Source: Streptomyces sp. PH10-H1
Lineage (GTDB): Bacteria > Actinomycetota > Actinomycetes > Streptomycetales > Streptomycetaceae
Assembly: GCF_030063355.1 (NCBI RefSeq)
Contig: NZ_JASISZ010000071.1
Coordinates: forward strand, 1 to 40,113
Direction: 5' to 3'
Length of the DNA stretch: 40,113 bases
The notes under the pieces were generated by a model. The model did not search any database, was not told the origin of the DNA, and saw only the letters and a program-made list of their open reading frames with translations. Every line of letters begins with the position of its first letter. Position 1 is the first letter of the stretch. A program made the position numbers and the translations under genes. Positions 30,914-38,352 of the stretch are shown piece after piece.

Positions 30914-30969
30914 AGGAGTTCTCCCTACGCGCGGGCGTGGATCTCTCGGCGCCATCGTCGCGCGCGGGG

Positions 30970-30987
30970 CTCGAAACGCCCTCAAGG
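30970..30987. promoter_or_regulatory. Putative SARP-type operator (CTCGAAA-n4-CTCAAGG)
   Basis: Heptamers 11 bases apart in the 116-base divergent region between the cupin operon and the hypothetical gene at 31030. It sits 57 bases before the cupin start and 43 before the other start, so it may control both. Confidence 0.42.
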
Positions 30988-31029
30988 GGAGGTTGGCGGC
31001 GGCCGGCCGGCGTGTCACCATCTACCGCC

Positions 31030-31509
31030 ATGACCCCTCAGACGCAGGTCGGCGAGCGCCCGGTGGAGTACCGGCCGCGCGCTGTGAGCACACTGGTTCC
31101 CGAGTCGGATTCCGGCTGGACCGTCAAGCGGTACACCGTCTCGTCGTTCCGCGACGAACCGGCGGAGGACGTCCTGGAGTTCGCGCGGCGGGCGGTGCGG
31201 ATGTCGCTGCCGGCGCCGTACCGCACCCTCCCGGCGCACGCGTTCAGTGTCGTGCACGAGGACGAGGACGCCTGCTACGTGGTGGTGGGCTGGTGGAGCC
31301 GCAACCGGCTGATCCTCCACACCCGGACCTGGCTGGCCGACTGGGACGCGCTGTCCTCACCGGTGGAGGCGCCCGCGTACGCCACCGCGTGCATCTGGGA
31401 GATGGCCGCGATGGCGCACGAACGGGACGCCTGGGTCCGGCATGTGGTGCAGCCGGACCGGCCCGACTTCACGGCCTATCTGGCATCGTCGATATCAGGA
31501 CCCTACTGA
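31030..31509 (+). CDS. Conserved-type hypothetical protein next to the N-N operon
   Basis: 159 residues, soluble, no signal peptide or membrane segment: WTVKRYTVSSFRDEPAEDVLEFARRAV, AFSVVHEDEDACYVVVGWWSRNRL, RTWLADWDAL, IWEMAAMAHERDAWVRHVV. It is tryptophan-rich with alternating helix and strand. I do not recognise the family. ATG 31030 is chosen because a longer reading from 30937 would cover the operator; no ribosome site is evident, so a leaderless transcript is possible. It is divergent from the cupin operon and overlaps the convergent beta-helix gene by 15 bases at the 3' end. Its position suggests a helper role in N-N chemistry, but this is conjecture. Confidence 0.75.
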   Translation: MTPQTQVGERPVEYRPRAVSTLVPESDSGWTVKRYTVSSFRDEPAEDVLEFARRAVRMSLPAPYRTLPAHAFSVVHEDEDACYVVVGWWSRNRLILHTRTWLADWDALSSPVEAPAYATACIWEMAAMAHERDAWVRHVVQPDRPDFTAYLASSISGPY

Positions 31510-33027
31510 ACAGCCCTGGTAGGCCCCGATGTTCGGAGCCGTGGACGGGATCGGGTTCCCGAAGTAGTCCCGCCCGCCCGCTCCGGCGACCGGGACACCG
31601 CTGTGCAGTGCCGGGGAGCCGGCCCGCAGACGGTAGCCGGCGGTGTCGGTGGGAGACACCGCCGTTCCCGGTGCCGTCAGCCGCGGGTCGCCCTGCAGCG
31701 CATTGGTGCCCAGCGGCGTTCCGGCCACGACGTTCTGGTAGAGATTGTGGTCGTAGGTGCTGGTCGGATCGTTGATCACGGATCCGGACGGGCGGCCGAC
31801 GAAGATGTTGTTCGTCAGCCGCATCGTCGAGGTTCCATAGATCCGCACCAGGTTGGCGGCGGTCGGCGCGTAGATGGTGTTGTTGTAGACCTGCGTGCCT
31901 GGTTCGTCGCCGCAGGGGTTGGTGATGACGCCGAAGAAGCCGTCACCGTGGTCGTTCTGGCTGATGTTGTACCGGACGATGCCGCCGCTGGCCAAGACAC
32001 CTGAGGGGCAGATGAACAGGAATCCAGCTCCGTTGTCGTGGCTGAAGTTGTACTGGTAGAGGGTGTCTCTGCTGCCGCCCTCCAGGTCGAAGGCCATGGC
32101 GGGGCTGACCCCGCCGGAGACCTCGTTGAACTGGAACAGCGCCCGGTCGGAGTTCCACGCGTAGGCGCCGACGTTGTAGTCGGTGGAGCGGATATTGAAG
32201 CCCGCCACGGTGTTGTGCTGGATGAGCGAGTCCACCCCGTTGATGAGGGAGATCCCGTCACCCCCGGTGTCCGACACCCGGTTGCCCTCGATGAGGACAT
32301 GAGTCATCGGTGCGAACTCGGTGCCGGGGCCCTGCGGGTGCGATGCCCGGCGCTGCCAGTACGAGACAGTTCCGATTCCGGTCCTGTCGACGTGGCTGAC
32401 GCTGTTCTCTTCCACCCGCAGGTCGTCGAATCCGGTGGGCACCGTGACGCCGCCCGCGACGAACAGGATGCCGCCGCTGGAATGGTCGTCGCGGCAGTCG
32501 CAGCCGTTGACGTCGTGCACGGTGAGGTGGGAGAGCGTGTAATGGCTGCCCGTCCCGTACTCCTCCAGCAGCACGTATACCCCGACGCGCTGCTGGGTCG
32601 CGGTGGGCGCGGGACCCGTGTTCGTGATGTCGAGATGGCGCAGGACATACCCCTCGACGTTGTGCAGGAAGACCGCGGCGGTGGCGCCGTGGCCGTCGAT
32701 CCGGGCGGCCGAACCTGATCCGTAGGTATTGACCGTGACCGGGTGTTGTGCAGTGCCGGATCCCTGCGGGGTGAGTGTGCCCGTGCAAGTGGTGCCGGCC
32801 TTGAAGCGGATGGTGTCCCCGGGATGCAGCACCGTGGCGTTGACCTTGTCCAGGCTGCGCCAGGCAGTGGTGGTGCCGGTGCCGGCCGCGGTGTCGCTGC
32901 CGGCCGTGCAGTCCACGTAGCGCGTGGTCCCGCTGGTGCCCGCGGACGCGGGTACCACCATCGCGAAGAGCAGAACTGCGGCAAAACAGGCGCCGGCGAG
33001 TGTCCGCACCGGCTTGATTCTGGTCAT
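31495..33027 (-). CDS. Secreted right-handed parallel beta-helix protein
   Basis: 510 residues. MTRIKPVRTLAGACFAAVLLFAMVVPASA is a Sec signal peptide with a cut after ASA (about residue 29). The mature protein opens with TTRYVDCTAGSDTAAGTGTTTAWRSL, the usual start of secreted pectate-lyase-like/beta-helix proteins, and continues with repeated short coils such as VLIEGNRVSDTGGDGISL, ALFQFNEVSGG and LYQYNFSHDNGAG. This fold is found in polysaccharide lyases and glycoside hydrolases; no catalytic set can be assigned by eye. ATG 33027 follows GGGGG by about six bases. It may cut sugars outside the cell, possibly one added by the cluster's glycosyltransferase, or be unrelated to the pathway. Confidence 0.82.
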   Translation of the reverse strand: MTRIKPVRTLAGACFAAVLLFAMVVPASAGTSGTTRYVDCTAGSDTAAGTGTTTAWRSLDKVNATVLHPGDTIRFKAGTTCTGTLTPQGSGTAQHPVTVNTYGSGSAARIDGHGATAAVFLHNVEGYVLRHLDITNTGPAPTATQQRVGVYVLLEEYGTGSHYTLSHLTVHDVNGCDCRDDHSSGGILFVAGGVTVPTGFDDLRVEENSVSHVDRTGIGTVSYWQRRASHPQGPGTEFAPMTHVLIEGNRVSDTGGDGISLINGVDSLIQHNTVAGFNIRSTDYNVGAYAWNSDRALFQFNEVSGGVSPAMAFDLEGGSRDTLYQYNFSHDNGAGFLFICPSGVLASGGIVRYNISQNDHGDGFFGVITNPCGDEPGTQVYNNTIYAPTAANLVRIYGTSTMRLTNNIFVGRPSGSVINDPTSTYDHNLYQNVVAGTPLGTNALQGDPRLTAPGTAVSPTDTAGYRLRAGSPALHSGVPVAGAGGRDYFGNPIPSTAPNIGAYQGCSVGS

Positions 33028-33076
33028 TTCCAACCCCCATTCGAGCCACTGACTGGCCGGATCCTTCCGGTGTCAG

Positions 33077-33094
33077 CTCGAGTCGCACTCAAGC
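33077..33094 (+). promoter_or_regulatory. Putative SARP-type operator before the MMPL gene (CTCGAGT-n4-CTCAAGC)
   Basis: Two well-matched heptamers (CTCRAG cores) 11 bases apart in the 133-base region between the beta-helix and MMPL genes. GACCAT at 33104-33109, nine bases after the second heptamer, could be a minus-10 element, putting a start near 33116 and a leader of about 45 bases with the GGAGGT site. Confidence 0.48.
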
Positions 33095-33160
33095 CCCTAC
33101 CGGGACCATGGCCGCCGCAGTTCGCTACGAACTGCCGCTGATGTATGGAGGTGCCCCACC

Positions 33161-35278
33161 ATGACCCGTAGACGCACGGAGGCGTCCGGTCGCCGGCTGC
33201 GGTGGCTGGTGCCACTGCTGCTCGTCCTCGGATGGCTTCTGGTGAGCGGAGCGACCGGATCGTTCCAGGGCAAGCTAGGCGATGTGGTCACCAACGACGG
33301 CGCGGCCTATCTGCCCGCCAAGGCCGAGTCGGTGCACGCCGACACACTCCAGGCCCAGTTCTCCGACAACAAGACCTATCCCGCGGTCGTCGTGTACGAA
33401 CGCGCGTCGGGTATCACCACCGCCGACCACCAGGCGGTCGGGTCGGACGCCGCCGCGGCGGCCAAACTGGTCGGTTTACGCGGGCAGATCAGCCCCGTGA
33501 CGCTCTCCAAGGACGGCCGGGCGCTGCAGTTCACCGTCCCGCTCGTCAACCAGATGGACCCGGTCACCGCGGCCGTGAAGACTCTGCGCGCCACCGCCGG
33601 CAGCCATCCGGGTCTGACCGGTCATGTCGCCGGCCTCGGCGGCATGTTCGCCGACTTCAGCGGGGCCTTCAGCAGCATCGACGGACAACTGCTGGTGGTG
33701 GCGGTCGGACTGGTGATCCTGGTCCTGCTGCTGGTCTACCGCAGCCCCACGCTGCCCCTCCTGGTCCTGCTCGGCATCGCCTTCGCGTCCGGGGTGGCCG
33801 CCGCCGTGGTCTACGGCCTGGCCAAGCACGGCGGCCTCACCCTCACCGGGCAGAGCCAGGGCGTGCTGTCGGTGCTGGTCGTCGGCGCGACGACGGACTA
33901 CTCCCTGCTGCTGGTGAGCCGTTACCAGGAGGAGCTGCGCCGCACCCAGAACAAGTACGAAGCGCTGGCCACCGCCTGGCGCGCGGTGCTCAAGCCGGTG
34001 CTCGCCTCCGGCGGCACCGTCATCCTGGGCACCCTGTGCCTGCTGTTCAGCAATCTCAACAGCAACCGCAGCATGGGCCCGGTCGCCGCGATCGGCATCG
34101 CCGCCTCGCTGCTGGCCGCACTCACCTTCGTTCCGGCGGTACTCGCCCTGATGGGCCGCGGCGCGTTCTGGCCGTTCCGTCCCGCCTTCGGCACCGCGGA
34201 GCGCACCGGGGAGGGGCTGTGGGGCCGTATCGCCGGTCTGGTCGGCCGCAGGCCGCGCGGCATCTGGATCGCCGCGGGCCTGCTACTGGTGCTGGCGGCG
34301 GGCTTCGCCACACAGTTCAAGGCCGACGGGGTCTCGGTGGCGGAGAACTTCACCAAGAAGCCCGACTCGGTCCACGGTCAGCAGGTGCTCAACGCCCACT
34401 TCGCGGGCGGCTCGGGCGCTCCGGTGACCATCATCGCGAGGGCCGCCGCGGCGGAGCAGGTGGCCACCGCGGCACGCGGCGTCCCCGGCATCACTTCGGT
34501 GACCCGGCTGCCCAAGGAGATCGGCGGCTACACGGAGCTCGACGCCGTACTGGCCACCACACCCGACGCGCCGGCCGCCGTCGACGCGGTGAAGCAGCTG
34601 CGTGACGCGGTGCACGCGGTGCCTGGCTCCGAGTCCAAGGTAGGTGGCTTCACCGCCACCTCGATCGACACCCGGGTGGGCGGCGTCCGCGACTTCAAGG
34701 TCGTCGTCCCGCTGGTGCTGATCGCGATCCTGATCGTCCTGGCCCTGCTGCTGCGGGCACTGGTGGCACCGCTGCTGCTGATCGCCACGGTGGTGCTGTC
34801 GTACGCGGCCAGCATGGGCGTGGCCGCACTGATGTTCAACCACGTCTTCCACTTCGCCAACGCGGATCCCTCGGTACCCCTGATGGGCTTCGTCTTCCTG
34901 GTGGCGTTCGGCGTGGACTACAACATCTTCCTGATGCACCGGGTCAGGGAGGAAGCGCTGCTGCACGGCACGCGCAACGGGACGCTCTTCGCGCTCCGGC
35001 GCACCGGCGGGGTCATCACCTCGGCCGGTGTGGTGCTGGCCGCGACCTTCGCGGCGCTGGCGGTGGTGCCGATGGTGGCGATGGCCGAGCAGGCGTTCAT
35101 CGTGGCGTTCGGCGTACTGCTGGACACCATCGTTGTCCGGTCACTGCTGGTGCCGGCTCTCACCCTGGAACTCGGCGACCGCGCGTGGTGGCCGTCGAAG
35201 GCCGTCTTCGGCGCTCCGGTCCCGGCGCCTCGCGCCGGCCGGACCGAGCCCGAGCGGGAGCCCCAGCCCGCCGGCTGA
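33161..35278 (+). CDS. MMPL-family (RND-type) membrane transporter
   Basis: 705 residues, about 12 TM helices in two halves. LRWLVPLLLVLGWLLVSG is TM1, followed by a large extracytoplasmic domain; the MMPL signatures VVGATTDYSLLLVSRYQEELR and FGVDYNIFLMHRVREE occur one in each half, with the Asp-Tyr pair of the proton relay. GGAGGT lies eight bases before the ATG. Likely exports the hydrophobic product or a lipid; it adds to the MFS pump. Leucine codon 106 (33476-33478) is TTA, the only in-frame TTA I found in the window, so translation depends on the bldA tRNA and is tied to development. Ends before a strong terminator. Confidence 0.92.
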   Translation: MTRRRTEASGRRLRWLVPLLLVLGWLLVSGATGSFQGKLGDVVTNDGAAYLPAKAESVHADTLQAQFSDNKTYPAVVVYERASGITTADHQAVGSDAAAAAKLVGLRGQISPVTLSKDGRALQFTVPLVNQMDPVTAAVKTLRATAGSHPGLTGHVAGLGGMFADFSGAFSSIDGQLLVVAVGLVILVLLLVYRSPTLPLLVLLGIAFASGVAAAVVYGLAKHGGLTLTGQSQGVLSVLVVGATTDYSLLLVSRYQEELRRTQNKYEALATAWRAVLKPVLASGGTVILGTLCLLFSNLNSNRSMGPVAAIGIAASLLAALTFVPAVLALMGRGAFWPFRPAFGTAERTGEGLWGRIAGLVGRRPRGIWIAAGLLLVLAAGFATQFKADGVSVAENFTKKPDSVHGQQVLNAHFAGGSGAPVTIIARAAAAEQVATAARGVPGITSVTRLPKEIGGYTELDAVLATTPDAPAAVDAVKQLRDAVHAVPGSESKVGGFTATSIDTRVGGVRDFKVVVPLVLIAILIVLALLLRALVAPLLLIATVVLSYAASMGVAALMFNHVFHFANADPSVPLMGFVFLVAFGVDYNIFLMHRVREEALLHGTRNGTLFALRRTGGVITSAGVVLAATFAALAVVPMVAMAEQAFIVAFGVLLDTIVVRSLLVPALTLELGDRAWWPSKAVFGAPVPAPRAGRTEPEREPQPAG

Positions 35279-35308
35279 GCCCCTTCCCGCACGCGACGGC
35301 ACAGCAGT

Positions 35309-35342
35309 GAGCCCCCGGTCCTGGATTCAGGACCGGGGGCTC
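35309..35342. terminator. Bidirectional terminator, 15-bp perfect stem
   Basis: GAGCCCCCGGTCCTG (35309-35323) pairs perfectly with 35328-35342 around a GATT loop, and further pairs extend the base. Between the convergent MMPL and methyltransferase genes. Confidence 0.9.
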
Positions 35343-35369
35343 GCTGTCGTGCCCGGCGGCTGCGGTGGG

Positions 35370-36389
35370 TCAGCCGGCCTTGCGGGCGACCACGAGGGTG
35401 TCGTAGTCGCTGAGCGGGGAGACCTCGATGCCGGTGAATCCGGCGTGCTCCGCGTAGCCGGTTATCTCGGCGGCGGGGTACTCGGATCCGCCGTCGGTCA
35501 CCAGCAGCATGTCGAGGCTGATCACCAGGTTCTCGGCGTGCTCCGGCTCGTCGTCGAGCATCCGGTCGTAGACCAGCAGCGCGCCGCCGGGCAGCACCGC
35601 GTCGTAGGCCTTGTGGACCAGGTAGCTGCGCTGGCTGGGGTCCCAGTCGTGCAGCACATGGCCCAGGACCACCACTTCGGCCTGCGGCAGCGGGTCGTCG
35701 AAGAAGCTGCCGCCGTGGAACTCCACCTTGCCGGTGAGGCCCAGTTCGGTGGCGAGCTCCGCGGCGAGCGGCGCCATGGCCGGCAGGTCGAAGACGTGCC
35801 CGGCCAGATGCGGCTGGGCACGAACAATCTGCGAGCACAGGTTGCCGCGCGCGCCGCCGACGTCCAGTACCGAGGTGAAGCCGGACCAGTCGAAGGCCTT
35901 GACCAATTCGGCGCCCAGGACGTTGGTGAAGGCGTCCATGCTGCCCACGAACTGGCGCAGGATCGCCTGGTTCTTGGTGACCTCCTCGAAGTCACTGCCG
36001 GACTGCTGCTTGCCGGTCCGCAGGGCCTCCTCGAGGCGGCCCCAGGCCGGGTACAGGTTGCGGCTGGACCGCAGCAGGAAGCCGCCGATGTAGGCGTCCC
36101 CTCCGCGGACCAGGTGCCGGGCGGTGCCGGGGGCGTTGCGGTACGCGCCGTCGGCGCGTTCCAGGACCTCCAGCGCGACGAGCAGGTCGAGGAAGTCACT
36201 CAGTCCCCTGCCATGCAGGGACAGCAGCTCCTTGACCTCGTCGGCGGTCGCCTTGCCGCCCGGTGCCCGCTGCAGCTGCGTGAAGAGATCGAGTTCCACG
36301 GCGGTGAGCAGGGCCTTGGCATCGCAGAACGCGTTGCCGAGCCGGAGGATCCCGGCGGCCGTGCTGACGTCCGGGGGATTGGTCGTCAT
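35370..36389 (-). CDS. SAM-dependent O-methyltransferase (paralog of 19432-20442)
   Basis: 339 residues, COMT-like: winged-helix N terminus (ILRLGNAFCDAKALLTAVELDL, LHGRGLSDFLDLLVALEVL) and SAM domain with VLDVGGARGNLC and VLGHVLHDWD (catalytic His). The blocks FCDAKALLTAV, LHGRGLSDFL and LPQA(D/E)V(I/V)VLGH are nearly identical to the methyltransferase at 19432, so the pair share a recent ancestor but likely methylate different hydroxyls. AAGGAG nine bases before ATG 36389. Monocistronic, divergent from the flavin monooxygenase at 36600 across a 210-base region. Confidence 0.91.
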   Translation of the reverse strand: MTTNPPDVSTAAGILRLGNAFCDAKALLTAVELDLFTQLQRAPGGKATADEVKELLSLHGRGLSDFLDLLVALEVLERADGAYRNAPGTARHLVRGGDAYIGGFLLRSSRNLYPAWGRLEEALRTGKQQSGSDFEEVTKNQAILRQFVGSMDAFTNVLGAELVKAFDWSGFTSVLDVGGARGNLCSQIVRAQPHLAGHVFDLPAMAPLAAELATELGLTGKVEFHGGSFFDDPLPQAEVVVLGHVLHDWDPSQRSYLVHKAYDAVLPGGALLVYDRMLDDEPEHAENLVISLDMLLVTDGGSEYPAAEITGYAEHAGFTGIEVSPLSDYDTLVVARKAG

Positions 36390-36469
36390 CGGGCGGACTC
36401 CTTCCTGGACGCCTGGCTCCCAGGCGCCGGTGCCATCGCGTGAACTTCGCAGCCCCGCGTGGAGCTGTC

Positions 36470-36487
36470 CTCGAAGGGGCCTCGAAC
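36470..36487. promoter_or_regulatory. Putative SARP-type operator (CTCGAAG-n4-CTCGAAC)
   Basis: Six of seven bases are identical between two heptamers 11 bases apart, in the divergent region between methyltransferase (start 81 bases left) and flavin monooxygenase (start 113 bases right). No clear minus-10 element is seen on either side. Confidence 0.45.
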
Positions 36488-36599
36488 CGCAGGCGGGAGC
36501 ACAGGCCCGACCGGGATGCCAGGCATCCTCGAGCCCTGGTCAGTACCCCTGACCTGTGCCGCGGACAGTCCGCATGGCAGTGTTCCTGAGGGGATACAC

Positions 36600-38207
36600 A
36601 TGTATGACGTGAACATCCCTGTTCTCATCGTGGGAGCCGGGCCGGTCGGCCTGTCCACCGCCCTTTTCAGCGGCCGCCACGGGATCAGCACGATGCTGCT
36701 GGAGAAGCGCACCGCGACCTCGACGTTGCCGCGCGCACCTGGCCTGCAGGCCAGGACCCTGGAGTTGTTCCGGGCCGCCGGGATCCGCGAGGAGATCCGG
36801 TCCCTGGAGATGGGCGACTCCCACCCGTTCTTCGAGGGCGGCATCATCCAGGTCGACACCTTCGCCGAGATCGACAAGGCCGTGGTCCTGGAGTCGCCGT
36901 CGCTGGACGGACCCACCGTCAGCCCGGAGCGGGTGATGGGTTGTGGCCAGGACCGCTACGAGAAGGTACTGGTCGAGAAGGCCCGGGAGTTCGGCTCCGA
37001 CATCCGGTTCGGTACCCGGCTGGTGGAGTTCACCCAGGATGACGAGGGCGTCACCGCCGTCGCCGAGGAGCTGGACACCGGCCGGCGCTACACGATCCGG
37101 GCCGGCTACCTCGTCGGCGCGGACGGCGCCAACAGTGCGGTACGGCAGCAGCTGGGCGTGGAACGCAGCGGCCGGGGCACCGTCTTCGACGCCCTGAGCA
37201 TCTACTTCAACGCACCGGAACTGGAGGTCATGCTCAAGGACCGCCCGTTCATCCTGTGCTACGCCAACGTCAACGGGACGCTGATGGGCCTGTCGCGGCT
37301 GCACGGCTGCAACCCGTTCCTGGCCGCCCCGATCTACCACCCCGACAAGGGCGAGAAGCCCGAGGACTTCACCGACGAGCGCTGCGTCGAGATCGTCCGG
37401 GCCGCCTCAGGCCGGCCCGAGATGGACGTGGAGATCGTCGCCAAGGTGCCGTGGCAGGGCGCCCAGCTGGTCGCGGAGACCTTCCGCACCAGCAGGGTCT
37501 TCCTCGCCGGGGACGCCGCCCATCTGCACCCGCCGGCCGGTGGGTTCGGTGCCAACACCGGCATCCACGACGCCCACAACCTGGCCTGGAAACTCGCCGC
37601 GGTCATCAAGGGCTGGGGCGGGGACACCCTGCTGGACACCTACCACGACGAGCGGCACGCCGTCGGCTCGGCCATGGCCGAGCAGGCGATGGTCCGCAAC
37701 CGCATCCGGCACGGTTACGCCACCGACGAGGACCGGGAGACGATGGTGGACGACATCATCATCACCCTCGGCTACCGGTACGTCTCCACGGCGATCACCA
37801 GCGAGAAGTCCGGACCCGTCCTGACCCCGCACCTGGAACTCACCGGTGAGCCCGGCACCCGGGCACCGCACCTGTGGCTGGAGCGGGACGGCGCCACCCT
37901 GTCCACCATCGACCTGTTCTGGGACTCCTACGTCCTGCTCACCGACCCCTCGGGGGCCGCCTGGGCCGCGGCCGCGGAACGCGCGACGGCCAGCCTGGGA
38001 GTGCCTCTGAGGGCCCATCTGGTGGGACCGGACAGCGAGTTGCGGCCCACCGAGCGCGACTTCCACAGCGTCTACGGGATCTCCCCCGGCGGCGCCGTGC
38101 TGGTCCGGCCGGACGCGTTCGTCTCCTGGCGCTCCGACGGCCCGGTGCCCAACCCCGACCGCGTACTGGGTGAGATCCTCGCCCGCGCGGCGGGTATCCC
38201 CAGGTGA
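36600..38207 (+). CDS. FAD-dependent aromatic hydroxylase (class A, PgaE/RdmE-like)
   Basis: 535 residues, larger than the other two flavin monooxygenases. VLIVGAGPVGLSTALF (8-23) binds FAD; LPRAPGLQARTLELFR is the usual second block of polyketide hydroxylases; YLVGADGANSAVRQQLG is the DG motif and LAGDAAHLHPPAGGFGANTG (GD Asp305) closes the FAD site. A C-terminal thioredoxin-like domain (about 400-535) is typical of PgaE-type enzymes. GAGGGG seven bases before ATG 36600. It hydroxylates or performs Baeyer-Villiger-like insertion on polycyclic aromatic intermediates; related enzymes rearrange anthraquinones toward xanthones. Followed 145 bases later by the antiporter gene. Confidence 0.93.
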   Translation: MYDVNIPVLIVGAGPVGLSTALFSGRHGISTMLLEKRTATSTLPRAPGLQARTLELFRAAGIREEIRSLEMGDSHPFFEGGIIQVDTFAEIDKAVVLESPSLDGPTVSPERVMGCGQDRYEKVLVEKAREFGSDIRFGTRLVEFTQDDEGVTAVAEELDTGRRYTIRAGYLVGADGANSAVRQQLGVERSGRGTVFDALSIYFNAPELEVMLKDRPFILCYANVNGTLMGLSRLHGCNPFLAAPIYHPDKGEKPEDFTDERCVEIVRAASGRPEMDVEIVAKVPWQGAQLVAETFRTSRVFLAGDAAHLHPPAGGFGANTGIHDAHNLAWKLAAVIKGWGGDTLLDTYHDERHAVGSAMAEQAMVRNRIRHGYATDEDRETMVDDIIITLGYRYVSTAITSEKSGPVLTPHLELTGEPGTRAPHLWLERDGATLSTIDLFWDSYVLLTDPSGAAWAAAAERATASLGVPLRAHLVGPDSELRPTERDFHSVYGISPGGAVLVRPDAFVSWRSDGPVPNPDRVLGEILARAAGIPR

Positions 38208-38352
38208 ATCTCGCGTTCCGCTGAGCACGGGCGCCCGCCCGGTAACGGCCCGGCCCAACTCCCTGTCCCAGGGCAGGCCGTAAGCCCCCCGGCGGGCGCC
38301 CCCAGCGCGCACCCGAATCCCGCCACAGGGCGGGCAGCAGGAGGTACGCCTG

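Noticed and set aside
38208..38352. Hairpin from an 11-bp inverted repeat (38229-38239 with 38291-38301) as a terminator before the antiporter
   Set aside because: The loop is 51 bases, and a stem this size is expected by chance in such GC-rich DNA; it may be real but is not supported enough to list.
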